64,000 nucleotides of DNA from Mixophyes australis (taxonomy: Eukaryota; Chordata; Amphibia; Anura; Limnodynastidae). Below, piece after piece: positions 1 through 13,651 of this stretch. The stretch's first letter is position 1, and each line of letters begins with the position of its first letter. Under the pieces are notes generated by a model. That model saw only the letters and a program-made list of their open reading frames with translations, searched no databases and was not told where the DNA came from. The stretch covers positions 274,602,960 to 274,666,959 of the forward strand of contig JAVHZZ010000002.1 in assembly GCA_036250195.1 (NCBI GenBank), written 5' to 3'. The position numbers and the translations under genes were made by a program.

Positions 1-223
1 TATGCTGGCACTTGTAGTTCTACAAGTGTCACTCTAGTTTATGCTTGGGACCAGCATTGTCACAAATGCTGATTTCTCACATTTAACTGTTTTTTACCCA
101 CATGCACTGGAATTGGGAAGAGCCCCAGTGCTTTTTACTAGGGTTGGTGTCCTCCTTCTTTTGTTGGCCGATTCCTTTGAGAATTCAGCCCTATGCTGAA
201 CAGACAAGGCTTTGTCACATTAT

Positions 224-436
224 GGGGCATATTCAATTCCGATCCTGATTTGCGGGATCGCGCCGGAACGGTCGCGAACGTAATCCGCGGTACCGCAATA
301 ACGTGGATTTTCGTTCGCAGCCCATAAGGCTGTGTACGAAAATCTGCGTTATTGCGATACCGTATTACCGGCAGTTGTGCGCATTTAACGCGGTAACGCG
401 CGTTACCGCGAATCGGATCGGAATTGAATATGCCCC
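224..436. mobile_element. Short CpG-rich inverted-repeat transposon (MITE)
   Basis: The two ends are inverted copies starting GGGGCATATTCAATTCCGAT, flanked on both sides by TAT (221-223 and 437-439), a 3-bp target duplication. The 213-bp body is largely self-complementary and dense in CG dinucleotides inside AT-rich DNA. There is no coding capacity, so it must have been moved by another element's transposase. A 3-bp duplication suits the PIF/Harbinger superfamily, but the family is inferred. Confidence 0.8.
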
Positions 437-439
437 TAT

Positions 440-3400
440 GAGTTAAGCCATTTTTTAAATGAAAAAGTATTTAGTCTTTTTTTGCACACTGCAATGATCC
501 ATGCTAATTATTATCATGAGCATGGATCTTAGCTCAAGGGGTAAAGAACTACCAAAAGACACACCTCCTGACAGGCGTTTTGGCAGTTGTGTTCACCTGC
601 AACTATAGAACCATTTACTGTACTTGGCTTACTCTTAGTTGCTCCTTCCCTCCCCCATAAAGGTACAGGAACTAACCTATGTAAACCTAACGCCAGCAAG
701 GTAAAAAAGACAATAAGTATATTTATGTAGGTCCTGGTCAGTTATCTGCTGGGTAGAAATCATGCAAGCAGGAAGTGTTGACTGAGCAGCTGCTGGGTAT
801 AAGTCATGTAAGTGTAGAGTGTTGGATGATGAGCTGCTAGGTAGTGAGCAGTAGTGAGTCTTGAAAGAGCTCAGCTGCAATGTGAAATCTCTGTTAGCAG
901 CTCAGAAAGCAAGGTGAGTATGGTTGTTTAGCAAACTACAAAACACCTTGACATACAGCAGAATCTGATATGGGGGAGACAACAAAGCAGACAATGCATC
1001 AGTTATCAGTCAGAGTATGGAGTAAACTGTGACCAGTGAAAATATTAAGTGCCCAAATGGTTTGCTTTTTCAGATAAGCAATATATCCAGCTCAATCTAT
1101 TGCTTAGCTACTGAAAGTTCCACATTTCATTAATGGGGTAGATTTACCATTACATTAAAATTGTTGTAAACCAAGACAAACTGTTTTGGTTTGTGCAAAG
1201 TAAAAAAGAAACAGCACTTAAATCTAAACCATGTCTATTCAATGTGCAAAAAGTGCATCATAGCTAATACATTGTAACTAGGTTTCCAAATGACAACTTT
1301 AACAAATACTAGTTTAGACTATTGATAATAGGCTGTAAATATAAAGCTACAAATTATAAAATATTCAAGGTGAATCAATACCCAAGATGATAGAACTCAT
1401 AGGAGAATTCAACAAACATTAATGAATCTTAAGTAAATGATAATAAAGAACAGTGTGAGGAGAAAAAAAATGTCCAAAATTTTAAATTTTTCTATGGAGA
1501 CAATACCTAAATCAAAAGCTTTAGACAAAAACATTCTCAACTTTCCCTTTCTTTATAAGGTGATTGGGAAGCATCTTACAGTAAATTAAATCACCTAAAA
1601 GTCTATTTGAGTGAAAAGACGTGTTTACATAAACACAATTATGTGTCCCAGTTAGGGTAAGGCATATCAAAATAATTTGAAACACAGTTAATGTAGTACT
1701 TATTTAAGTAACAATTAGGCACTTATGAGACAGGTCATTTTGGGGGTCAGTTTGTGGAAACTATACTGTTACAACCACCCCTACTGCAATATTTATTTGA
1801 GTGAAGGAAGATATTTCAAAGTCTGGCTAAAGTAAAATTGAAGCAAACTATACACACACAATATGTATTGGGTAGGTGATTGTTGAGCAGGAGGAGTACA
1901 TTGATACATGTTTTTTTTCAATAAAAAAAAACATTTTTTTTTTATACAGAGTATACACCCAACATCTATTATGCAGTCAAATCTACAAAGTGAGAAGTGC
2001 CTAAATATATAGATTTTTGTTCACCATATAGTATTCTTTTTTTAATTTAAATTGTACAATATTGAATAGTTTCTGTAATTGTGTGCAGGTGGAGTACATT
2101 TTGGGGCTATCCATTGTTGTTTCATCTGACAGTGCAGAGGAGACATTCCCATGGATCTCCCCTTATTGCTTTGACTGAGCATTTCTGTACATACATTGCA
2201 CTTGGGATATTGCACACATCAGTATTTCAACATTTCAAAGCCTATGTTCTCACTGTCATATGAGCTCATCTCTTCTATGATGCTGGACTTACATTACTTT
2301 TATTCAAAGCATTTGTGGAGCTTCTTTGAAAGCATGTACTGTTCATGATGAAGAACTGGCAGCCTGGTCACTGTTGGTTATTTTAGTATAATTTTCAATT
2401 GCTGTCTTTAGTGGTGTATTTTTCCTCAGTGTTGACAATTTATTGTTTTTTACTGCAGTGATGCAGGTGTTCCATGTGACTCAACGCTTGCTTTTAATTT
2501 ATACCAAAAAAACATTTGAGCAGAGACAGAACTAGTAAGCTATGTATCTTTCCAGTGCAGGGAGGATATAAAACACTGCAATTTCTTCTAATTTTTTTGT
2601 TATGAGTGTCAGAAAAATGTTCATGTCTTTGCACCCATGTCATCGCATCCTATAGTTCAATCGCCATTCATTGTCACTTTAAATACATAGGCTTTTTGAA
2701 CATTGATTGCAGAATAGCAGTTGATCTTTTGAGGCAATGCCACTAAGAAGGGAATTCAAATTCAGAGCTGTGTTGGACAGTCAAGATTCACTTAACAGAT
2801 GCTGACAGACATTTCTTCTTTCACAGAAGTAAATAAATGAGTAGGGACTTGGCTTTGTGTACTTTTATAGGGTTTCGATCATATGACAGTGACTGTAGAT
2901 ATGATTATACAATAAAGATAAGTTCAGGTAAATGTATGCACACATTAAAAGCAATACATTTTTGGTGTGCACCATAACCAAACAACTGATGTTTGCAGTC
3001 AGGGCCGGCAGAACACAATAAGACCGGTAAGTGTGGTATGGAGGTACCGCACTTACTGGAGCACCCTGCCACCCCGCCTGCACCAAAAAAAAGAGACATG
3101 CCCCCTTATGTTCCCAGTCTATGCTGTAAATAGAGCATGCATCGGGAAACCCTGAAGGGCATGGGGGCATTGGAGATCCCAGCACTGTCCCTGTTTGCAA
3201 TCCATAATAAGTCCTATTAAATCATCCACTGTTTAGATGCCAACATAGGTAACAATTTTCCTCCTGTACATGTGTAGTCCACGTTCACAGGGGCGCTGTT
3301 CCTTATTCTTTGTGCGTTGGTTTCAGTGCTAACAAGGAACTTAACATGTCCTCTGTAATGAACTGACTGTAGAAATGGGGACTAAATATGGTAGACTCAG

Positions 3401-5759
3401 TAAAAAACAAAAAGTTTCTGTTAAAACCAAAGTGCAAATTGTTGCTAAATGCTTTCAGCTCCTTTTTCATTCAGGGAGTCCCGGGTTGCACTACAATCAT
3501 TAGAGGGTCAGTTGCGGTTCCCCCATATATAAGAGCAGGCTTCTGGGAGGGCATGTAAGGCCTTTAACTTTCCAAGTCCACCGTTTATTGAAAGTTTGTA
3601 ATGTATAACAACATATACAACTCTCTTTGTTTTTAGTATTAATCTAACTCAATTAAGGTGCAAATTAAATGCATGGTTGTGTACACGACTGAGAAAATTT
3701 AAATTGTTGTATCAATTAAGAACATATATATTTGAGTTTTTATGTGAACTTAACTTGTGCTGTCTGCAGTGTGCTTTTTGGATGATTCTTGTTCCATGTC
3801 AGTGTTCTTGGTGTGTGTCAATGGAGAGGACAATATACGTTCATCTTAATAGGAACCCATTGTAAATGCAGTTAGGAATTTAGGAAGCATTTACATATGT
3901 GTTTCAACATGCTTTTGGTTTGAACAGGATAACAACTTCCTTTTTTGTCACAGACACATTTAAAAAAACATGCATCCCAATACATCAATCCATGTCAAAA
4001 ACATATTATCTATATGAAAGAGTATACAATCTTAACAATATCCTCATAGTCTAAAAAGATACATTTCCTTGGCCCAAAGCCAGTGGTACAACCCAGATGA
4101 CCTAAGATCTTAGGGTGGATTCTAAAATACCAAATGAGTGACAATTAAATGAGTGACAGTTATCGACAAAAAAATATTTAGTAATTTCTTTAAGCTAAAC
4201 TCTCAAGGGACAACATGTAACAAATAGCCAACTCCTATTTAGGAGAATGGACATTCAGGTAATTGTTCCCAAAAGGCTGACCCCATAATGCACCTGAGTA
4301 CTATTTACTTTGTGCACATCAGATGATTGTGTGGTACAGTGTCATAGTTACAGAACATATCAGTTGGCAGGTCTGCAATATTGAAAGTATCTTTCTATAT
4401 GAAAAATTCAGTGTTAAACCCATAATGATCAATGTCATTATTTGTGAATAGCAGATAACAATATAATTTTAGTGTCGTTATTTTATGAAATACATTTTTT
4501 TAGACCAGTCCATTTTAAGTCAAGAAACCTTGTCACCAGTACCATGTCACATTAGCAAAATTTAATTAGTTTTTTTTATTTCCTCATTGTAATTAGCTAC
4601 CTAAAATAATTTTCAGGTCATATTAATAACCTAATTTAAAATATATTACTTCTCTTGAGATGTTTCTGAGACTTTCCTATGATGGGTAATACTTTCCTGA
4701 AGGATATAGTTATTTCTGATTTAAACACTGATCTATATACAGACATCAAATGTACAGTTATAACAAAATAGTAGATTAGGCTCAAAGTTTCTTAGTCACT
4801 GAAGTTTACATTGTGGACAAGTGTTCTTGATTTATCAATTATTAATGTTAGCATGTAATTTAAGAAACTATCTTATCTATGCATTTAATGGAATAAAACA
4901 ATTATATTTCTACATGTGATGCTAAAACTGTAACCACAATTACTAAAGTTCTGATTTGACTTAGGAGTTGGTACAGATATTAAAGAATTAAGAATATAAA
5001 AAATGGTGACAAACATGATATTAGAGGGTACTGAAGTGAATCCAGTTCTTTAATCCAATGTTTTTGCTACAAAATAAATTATAGCTCAATTGAGTTGGAC
5101 TTTCAATTAACACCACCACATAGAAGACATTGAAACAATGTGCATTACTGTCCAAAGAGTGTATTGTGTAATTATATTTGGAGTGAACATGTGACACATC
5201 TAATTAGGTGCCGCCCTCTTTAGCAAAGAGTACCTGCTTCTTCAATCTTTCCCGACCAATATTGTTAAATGATAATTTTGGCCAGCCCTTTTAATTCATG
5301 GTGTAAATCTCAATATTTGTGTTTACTTAATATTGTTCCTTAAATTCAATGTATATTTAAGAGATAAATTAGAGATATGAAGCATATTTTATTGTAATAG
5401 AAGTTTTAGAACAGTCGGCATTATGAAGCTTGAAAGGGTGGTGGTATTTCAGAAAATATATTGGCTGCTTATAATAATCGTAAATGAGTAAGTTGAGTAA
5501 GAATGTTTCGGATAAGTATATGGACATATTAAAGTCAGCAAAATTTAACAATTTAGTGATGGCAGACTAAATGGACCTGTTCATCAAAAAATGTAGTCAT
5601 ATATGTTTTTAGAAAATGTTACATACTGGGTATTAATTAGATTGTCATAGACATTATTTTTATGCATGACACCTAGATCTAAGTTTTTTTTAAATCGTCA
5701 TCAAATCCTATAGTATTTCATAAACTTTATACCACAGATTCAATCTTCCACACACAACC
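440..5759. other. AT-rich intergenic DNA, no gene recognised
   Basis: Only short open frames (under about 110 codons) without recognisable domains occur here. There are A/T homopolymers around 1914-1945. At 3000-3180 there is a GC-richer patch beginning CAGGGCCGGC that may be an old hAT end, but no partner end was found. I see no promoter, exon or RNA gene. Confidence 0.6.
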
Positions 5760-6239
5760 TCTCCTCAGGTATAACCATATCTCTTACCAACTAATAAATA
5801 AAGACACAGACAACTTCAGCTTTGGCTAAATAGGTCACAGTTTATTAATGTGTATAAACTTGGTGGTGGCGAGAGCACTTGCCTTCAGCAAACCACTAAA
5901 GGCTAAACCAAACAGTGTACGACCACCTGGTCTACCACTGGTACCGGGACCCAGTCCCTTACGATTGGCCGGTGCTAAATCTGGTGTAATAGTGACCACA
6001 TCACTTCAGGGCTCACAAATGAATTGCCGTACAATGCAGATCAACAGGTCCCCGTACCGGGTAACCACGAACCAGGATGCTTCGAAGTATGTGGTGGCAT
6101 TAGCCAATCAGCGATAACACCATGTGCCCTAGTTGCCAACTGCAAGGGCTCTCCCGCCAAGCTGATGTCCTTTAACGGACAGCCAGCCCGCCACCAAGTG
6201 ACCTAACAAGTATGGCCAAAGACAATCCAATCTGCTCTA

Positions 6240-6843
6240 TAAACAATCTATTCCCCTCATCTAACAGATGCACCCGTCCTGCATATATAAATGAGCTTTC
6301 CCAGCTGTAATCAAGGGATGATGAATAACTACCCCTCCAAGGGACTGCAACGTTTCGCTTGCCATTCTATTGGCTTTTGAAAGCAGCGTTTTTATAATAG
6401 CCATCGATATTGGGGACCTCCACCTAGGCCTGGGTATGATGTTAGACCAGCAGATACGCACTTGTGGCCAGTAAGCCTGAATAGCACGCAGATCTTTTCT
6501 TATTGCTATAAACAGAACCAGGGACTTCCCCTTACCCAAATCGTTACCCCCTAAATGTAACACTAAAATGTCCGGTCTCCCTTCACTACGCTCCAGCTTT
6601 TTTTTTTATCAAAGGGATAAGGGCACTCCAATGCATACCTCTGTTTCCAAACCATTTTATTTGAAATGAATAAGGCATCTCTGAACCTCTTACCTCCCTA
6701 TCATGTCTGGATGCCCAGTACACGTAGGAATTACCTACCAACCATATCTGCTTCTCTCTATCTGCTGCACCTGCAAATAAAATCTGCATTAATACCGGAT
6801 CGCACACAACGATCAAACCTGCTCCAATTACCACCAACTCCAA
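6240..6843 (-). pseudogene. SGNH/GDSL-type hydrolase of the retroelement, frameshifted
   Basis: Two minus-strand frames (6843-6586 and 6563-6261) together give the order expected of the SGNH hydrolase found in some frog and fish retroelements. Block I reads IWLVGNSYVYW, so the usual Asp of GDS is Asn here. Next come WFGNRGMHW, then block III LHLGGNDLG, then RICWSNIIPRPRWR. The terminal Asp-His block is degraded to DGCIC. The frames part at a run of T/A at 6600-6608, which reads as a Lys run and then terminates. These enzymes hydrolyse esters; their role in retrotransposition is unknown. With a frameshift and altered catalytic blocks this copy is dead. Confidence 0.7.
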
Positions 6844-7242
6844 ACTCCTTCACCTGCCACCATTCCCGTTCCTCAGGGAAAACCTCTTACCATCCATTTA
6901 CCAGCCTAACACTGGGCATATTGCTTACCAGCACTGGTATAAATACAGTCGGCACCAATACAATCCTTTAACCTCATATCGTGGGTAACAACGTCCATAA
7001 AACCAATCGTACCGATATCACGAAAAAACATTTGCATCAACATTATAAGGCTAAAAATTAATAGTAAAGTGATAAGAGGGGGGGGGTTAACGTTGACCCA
7101 GGTGAAGGTAAAAACCCATCAATTCATGGAGGCACACCACTAATCAGGCCTTGATCCAGAAAGATGGGAAAAAATCCCTCCACGCCCCCGCTAAAAGCGA
7201 CGAGCAGCAAAGCCCTGGGCTAACGTACAATGAAGGGGCATA

Positions 7243-7880
7243 CTAACTCAGTTCAGGTCTAATATATTTCATATAAGCATTAGACTTCCATTTACCGATT
7301 GATTTAATTACATATATGGACGATCCTCTCTCAGCTGTTGCAGTAGCCGCCCCAATTCTAAAGGAGTGAGTGCCATACAGCGCTGGATCTAAACCAACAT
7401 GCTTAATCGTAGCTTTAAGTACAGCATTAAACTGAAACTTCGTCAATGAAGCCCCATCCATATGAATCAACCATGGTTCAGATGCACGGGGTCGGACCCC
7501 TTCAAACTTGCATAGCATAACCGCACAAATACTCTGGTCTTCATGGGCCTTTATCGACATCCAAAGCCCATTTGCTCAGTCTTTGATCTGAGAATCTTAC
7601 AAGAGAGGACATTATGTGCAAGCAAAACATGCCTAGCCACTAGTGCATTACCAATATCATGCTTAGAGGGGGAAACCAACTCGCTGACTCTGAACGCACC
7701 AAAAAAAGCAAGGGAAAATGCTGCACTAAACAGTTTCATAATCTGAATTTGTAACACTAGCCAGCTCAGCTAACACTGTTTCAATAGGTTTGCATCTATA
7801 GGCCTTCGATGATCCTCAACTGATGACTGTTCCTTCGCCCACTCTTTCATAGCCTTAGATATGAGAAAACCTTTGTTAAG
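7243..7880 (-). pseudogene. Tyrosine recombinase (retroelement integrase), frameshifted
   Basis: The minus strand encodes the catalytic domain of a tyrosine recombinase in pieces. An N-terminal part near 7880-7760 (KAMKEWAKEQ, then DHRRPIDANLLK) is followed by FFGAFRVSEL (first catalytic Arg) in 7757-7551. The C-terminal frame at 7560-7243 has HSFRIGAATA (H65 and R68 of that frame), IGKWKSNAY and the tyrosine nucleophile (Y96 or Y99). These enzymes recombine circular DNA copies into the genome without a DDE integrase. At least two frame changes (near 7760 and 7555) separate the parts, so it is a pseudogene. The hydrolase lies directly downstream on the same strand. Confidence 0.8.
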
Positions 7881-8420
7881 TCATTAAACCCATATAAGCG
7901 GGCCATAAAGGAGATGCCCGCCAGCATGGAGGACATAGCCGCCTTCAATACACCCTCCTTGAAAAGCGCCCCTACTGATGACATCCCCACACCGGGGATA
8001 CTCGTAGAAATTGATCATGTCCCCGCACCGGGGTTCATCTGATTCGATGACCTCTGCCCAGCTGATCCATCTGGAACTGAGCAGTGGACAAGCCAACTGT
8101 ATAATCGCAATCATCATGTGTCAAGTCAGTATTGTGACCCCAACATCTCGCTGTTAAAGCAGTCCGGACATATGGCCAGGAGGCATCTAGCTACCATAAC
8201 GGAAATAATTTCTTTACCATAACGGAAAAACCCATCATAATCTTTGGCCGATCCAAAATAAATGAAGGTGTTACAGTGATATGGGACCAATCTGATAATG
8301 GCCAAATCCTTCATGAATTATGCCACATAAAATTTGAGGCAAGGAGGGGTATAGCCCCAGAACAAATTTTGCCAGCCCTCTTTTTCAAGCCGCAGGAGTA
8401 GCTGCCCCAATCCTATTTGA

Positions 8421-9956
8421 AAGGGTGCTGAGTTTCTTTAAGTTAATGCTATATATATCGATGGCTGGTGAAACAGATGCTCCCAACTGTAGCCTAGTCA
8501 GGGAAGAATATTCAAAATGGCGCACCCCTAAAGCTACAGGCTATATACTCCATGCCAAAGCAACTAGACATATGGTAGGGTTGACATGTGCAGTGATGGA
8601 TACTAATGCCCGTTACCAAAATGGTACTTCTCGAGCCTCAGAACGATAGGCATGCATCAAGTGTCACTGATCTAGTGTCATATAGGAAGACAGGAGCTGC
8701 AGGTGATTCCAGACTGTAAAAATTTCCTTCAAGTTTCTTTCAACATAATAATAGCCATCAGGGTGCGACCACCATGACGGGAAATACAGGATAAGCCTCC
8801 AATGATCTCAATGCCACTGTCTAGAATATTGGTATAATATGTCCTAAGTATTAAAGGGTAGTATTAAAACTAATGCAAGCACATCATGCTAGTGGTATTA
8901 CACTATGTCCTATCTAAATTATTAACAAGTGCAAAGTGTGGTGAGGAAAGGGGCTGAACGTGGGCCTGATCACGATGTGACACTTTGTCTAATGGTACTG
9001 CACCTATGCCCTCAAACTACAAATGGTGATGGATACTCATGGCTGATATAATACCCTGAATATTTACTGAATAGAGCTGACATGAACACTCTAAATTGCA
9101 AAATATTGTAAACCACGAGTCTCTAGATGCAACACAAGTTCGTAAATGGACTAAAAAGGAAATTCGAGTGGGCCACAGGGTGTAGGTACAGCGGATTCTG
9201 AAAAAAAGGGGGCTATATAGAATTCTCCCCTAAACATGGAGTTAATAATATATCTCAGTGACACTGTATAGCAACTACAATGATCCAGTATACTGGCATT
9301 GCAAGAAAGCAGCGACCCAATGAGGTGTAATGTAGGTCATATGTAGGTCACCCGCCATACTCTAAACGTGCATATACTAACTCAAACTTAAAATTGCGTA
9401 AGCCCCAGGGTATATGGATACAACAACAGAGGCACTGCAAAAGCAACACAGATGGCTCATCGGAATTAATGTCTGGATCTAAAGTAATAACCAGGGGAAG
9501 AAGTATCAACGCTATATTCCCCGAGCTATGTCCGCTTTGTAACCCAAAGCAGAGTAACAACTTAAGTTAAAATAGTGCACAATCCACCTGGACACATAAA
9601 GGAGGAACCTTAGGGTCTAACCGGTGCGCCGACTCACCTTATATGCTGAGTCAAGGAAAACAAAAAGCCGAAAGTGCGGGACAACTAAACTTGTAACACA
9701 CCATCCCAGAAAGTCATATCTAAAGTCATGTCACCATCCCTGCAGTCACACCTGATCATATGTGAGCCTCCCTCTGTCCTCAAGCTGTTCTTACAATGTA
9801 AAATCTGTTAAAGAGGATAACATCTAAATTTGCGTACAACATTTTCTAAATGTAGTTACACTGATGTATGCAAGCTATGCCTACGCTGCAAGAAAAATAC
9901 ATATTAATTGCCAACTAGGTCATCATGAATGACAAATTGTGCTTTTTTTTTTTTTT
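8421..9956. other. Intergenic DNA, no gene recognised
   Basis: Short open frames only, none resembling a known family. No repeat boundary could be fixed by inspection. Confidence 0.5.
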
Positions 9957-10046
9957 CTTTAAATATATATGCGCCCTTTTGGGGAATTGAACCCACAACA
10001 CTATGTTATCAGACTAGTGTATATATCAGTTGAGCCACAGCACCTG
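9957..10046 (-). repeat. tRNA-derived SINE head with A-rich tail (decayed)
   Basis: On the minus strand there is an A-box-like TGTGGCTCAACTG (10039-10027) and, about 45 bases on, a B-box-like GGGTTCAATTCC (9994-9983), the spacing of a tRNA-type pol III promoter. It is followed by AT-rich sequence and a run of about 13 A (plus-strand T run at 9943-9957). The acceptor and D arms do not pair, so it is not a working tRNA. No target duplication was seen. Confidence 0.55.
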
Positions 10047-10050
10047 ATCA

Positions 10051-13000
10051 GATAAAAATTTAAACCATTTCTTTGTTCTTTTTTTTGTGTTGATGATAGG
10101 ACAACTGTATAAGGCTATCTTCAGCCGTATAAAGGGCAATATCCCATTCATACCAAGGAAGGGGGTGCCAACAATCTCCTTAGGCTAAATCACAAGTAAT
10201 AGTCATGTGGACATTTTAAACTCTCCTCATAGATAAAACTTGCTTCTCAGTTATAGAGGTAAAGAAGTCCGTGCCAGCCTGCTGTGGGTTCGGTTGTTGT
10301 TAAACCTTAATACTGGCCAATGTAATGGTAGGACTCATAATCCACCACCCTGGTATCTCCCTTAGGGTTGTCAGCTATACCTTACTCCGCCCTACCTAAG
10401 TGACCATGGGCACCTAATATACGTCTGCAATTATACTGTCAAAATATGAGTGTATCATAAACTCCCATATGTATGAAGAGTGGGTAATAGCATTTAAATA
10501 TGACATAAAATGTGTAATGTAGGAACATGTAGAAGCTGCGTCATACTCACGGAAGAGGCGCTGTAAGTCATGCGTCCCGTCGCTCCTGTACGTCTTGCTG
10601 CCTGGCGTTGGATATCAGCCCATCGTTCCACTCGGACACCTATGAGGCTCCTGTGTGCCTTCTAAAAACTTCTTTGGGCCGTAGCAACTGTGTTACTAAA
10701 GAGGGAAACATGTTAGAACCGACAAGGGCAAAGGTGGTATGGAGCAGTGGTGACTGGCTGAAAGGGGTCAGAGAAGGTAGAGCACAGAGGCTAAATTGGA
10801 ACTTGGGGTGTATACTTCTGCACCACACGCCGCCGTAAGTGGTTATTATGTTGTTAGAGCGTACGTTTAAGTTATTGGTTTATTTAGTACAATTGATTGA
10901 ATGTACACTTAAAGGTTCTTGGAGTGGAGGTTGTAAATGTAAGCATTAGTTTAAGGAGGACCATGTTAAATGAGGAACTAAAAACCTTAAATGCAGGTTA
11001 GTGGGGCACCAAAATTGAATAAAATTCACCATTTTTAAATCTTTTTGTGCAGCCTGGCCATTATACTACTAAATTGTTATAGCATCAGACATGACTAGTG
11101 ACACAGGCAGAAGACAGGGGGGTTGCCTGTGCCACCTACGCTAGCTCAGCGAGGGGAGCAAGGGAATGGGGAATGCAGATTGTGCTGCAGACTAGACATG
11201 ATGAAGTGGGTTGGGGGGGGGGGAACAGGTGAATTCACTGTAAACCCCTGTTCATGGGCTGATGAAGGGGTTGCACATTGTCCGGGACCCTTAAATGCCT
11301 GGGACCCGACTCATTAGAACTCCTCTGGTGGCTCAACATAAAAAACAAAACTAAGTTTCTTCCCCATGTCTGACAGGGACAGCAGCTGGAGGTGGGGTGG
11401 GGAGGAGCACTGAAGGGGACTTGGAACTAACCAAGTATCTGGAGGGAGGGGGGGTGGTTGTAGCATTTAAGGCAAGATATGGCAGCATGGGGAGAAGCAG
11501 TAAAAAAGGGGGAAACCGAGGCAAAATTATAAAGATTAAAAAAGTGAAAAAGGAAAAAATATAGGTAGGAGGGAGGGAGTTGCAGTGGTGACTTGAAAAA
11601 TTGGAAACTAAAGAAAAAGTAGGGGAGAAGAGAAAAGTAAGTGATAAGAAATACAGCAGGAGCTAAGGAAAGGAAAAAGAATCAGACCACAATATGTTTA
11701 AGACAAAATATCAATATCAAAATATACAGCAGTTTATAAAAGATACAGCTACTCAGCAGCATGTCTGTGCACACTGGATGTCAGTGTGGACATTTCTGAG
11801 GTAAAATTACTGGCAAAACCAGGGACAAGGAGCAGAGAAAGATACAGTGAAACTGTTTCAGAGGGGGGGATCCATGAGGGAGAGAGATGTGAATATGGGG
11901 GAGGGAGAGAGTACAGAATTGTAAAGTGAGGAACAAGTACAGTAAGGACAGATATGAGGTAAATTATGTCTGAAAACAGACAATATCAGCAAAAACAGTT
12001 AAAATACAGCTCAAAGACAGTATGGTTATCAAACTGCAGCTACTCAGCCAGACACAGCCACTCAGCCTGATTTCTGCAATGGAAGAGACCCAGCATCCTT
12101 TGCGTGAGAATATATGGGCACACAAACCTAAACACTCCCACAGGATTCTATTGGCTGGAGATCTCCAACAACTTAACCCTCAATGGGTAAGTGCTATGTT
12201 TCTGAACATGTGGATAAGTTTAAGGGCGTTTGGCTTTATGTGCCTTACTTCACATTATCAGTCAGATCTCTTTCATCACTTTAGCATTTAAATTTGGTAT
12301 TCTCAAATTGCCTAGATTGAGTCAAATTAATGTAGCTTGTCTGTTAAAATATGTTTTTTTTCCACTGGAAAGTTTAGTTTCCAAATAAAAAAACTATTTC
12401 CACGTGCTGCCATTAAAGTAGTATTATTATGAGAACCTTTTTCTAATTTTAAATGCAAGGTAATATAGCATGTATTAAATGTTGCAAAAAAAGATATTGT
12501 TTAATTATTTTTATTTGCAATGGAATGATCTGAAATTTGTGCTTATGCAAGTCCACTGCATCAGTAAAAGAACTTTTGTAAATATTTAGATCTCACCTAG
12601 TGAATTAACTTAATGTGTCAGCTGCAAAACCTTTAATATGCATCAGCTTGTTGGTGCAAACAAACATTGTTTAGCTGCAAACCGAAAGTGAGGACATGCT
12701 GAGATACAGAAAACAAAACAAGCAGTGTAAAAAAAACCAACACTAATTATAGTGTAAGAATTGCAACTATGAACATATTAAACACAACTCACAATAAGGA
12801 ACTGTACAGCTTCTTAGGATTGCCAGCTCATTGCAAATAAGTCTCTTTGGTATCAATCCTGCATGACCACAATATAATTCAATGAGCCAATCACATTACA
12901 GGCCACTATTTGCAGGCTGGTAGAGGCCAATGGAAACATCTTGCTTTCACCTCTTGACAGGCACAATCACTGATAAAACCTGGGAATCGTAATAGGATTG

Positions 13001-13139
13001 GTAAGTGGTGGCACACTTTTATGTTTCTATATGTTATTTGTTTCAGAATCCCATATTCCTTTCTCAAAGTTTCTGATGTCAAATGGGCAAAAACTTTCTG
13101 ATATCCACAAAATTCCAAGTGCCATTTAAACTTCTTCAA
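10051..13139. other. Intergenic DNA with a purine-rich stretch
   Basis: No coding region recognised. 11340-11960 is strongly G/A rich with several G runs (for example 11212-11221). The sequence at 12906-13139 may be the outer part of the Tc1/mariner relic that follows, but this is uncertain. Confidence 0.5.
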
Positions 13140-13345
13140 GCAATAAAAACAAAATAAAACACTTCATAATATAGGTAGTAGACACAAATATGAAGTCAAC
13201 TAATAGGTCCTTTCTTCCACAAGAAAGTTACTCAACTGGTTGATGGCGAAATGCTGTCTCAAACCTCATTTCAGAATATCCCATAAATGATCAGCTGTGT
13301 TCATATCTGGTGACTGAACACGTCATGACATACAGACAACGTCAG
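13140..13345 (-). pseudogene. Tc1/mariner transposase C-terminal fragment
   Basis: Translating the minus strand from about 13340 gives VQSPDMNTADHLWDILK, then a stop, then GLRQHFAINQLSNFLVEE. This matches the block around the third catalytic acid of Tc1/mariner DDE transposases (consensus form SPDxNPxEHLWD), where the element's own transposase cuts and pastes DNA at TA. Here the expected catalytic Glu is Asp and stops interrupt the frame. Only about 60 codons can be recognised and the rest of the gene is missing. Confidence 0.65.
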
Positions 13346-13651
13346 TGTTATGCTCATCAAATCATTGGACAACCATACATGTCCATTAAATTGGTTGTCC
13401 CTAAACTGCATCTACAGCCACAATACATAAAATACTTACTTGCCCTATAATATAAATTTTACAGATAATGATTTCAAATATGTTAGACTTTAAAAATGTC
13501 AAAGAATCATTATAGAACTGAGAAGACAAAAAAGGAGCTAAGATGTTTTTTTTTATTGCAGTGCTAATATGCGAATCCTCATTCCACCCATTAGGTGTCA
13601 TGCTGTTGAACATAACAGTTGAACAGATTCAATTTTATGTTTGCAAGTAAT

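Larger units (their letters stand above)
5760..8420 (-). mobile_element. Decayed tyrosine-recombinase retroelement (Ngaro/DIRS-like)
   Basis: Read on the minus strand, this segment holds a broken tyrosine recombinase (about 7880-7243) followed by a broken SGNH-type hydrolase (6843-6240). That pair in one element is known from vertebrate Ngaro-type DIRS retrotransposons. No reverse transcriptase or RNase H could be recognised to the right, where the frame is badly decayed up to about 8400, and the split direct repeats that should bound such an element were not found. The outer limits are therefore approximate. A Crypton-like DNA element with a captured hydrolase is an alternative. Confidence 0.6.

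Noticed and set aside
9971..10046. A functional tRNA gene
   Set aside because: A- and B-box-like sequences are present but the acceptor and D stems do not pair, and an A-rich tail follows, so it is a SINE relic.
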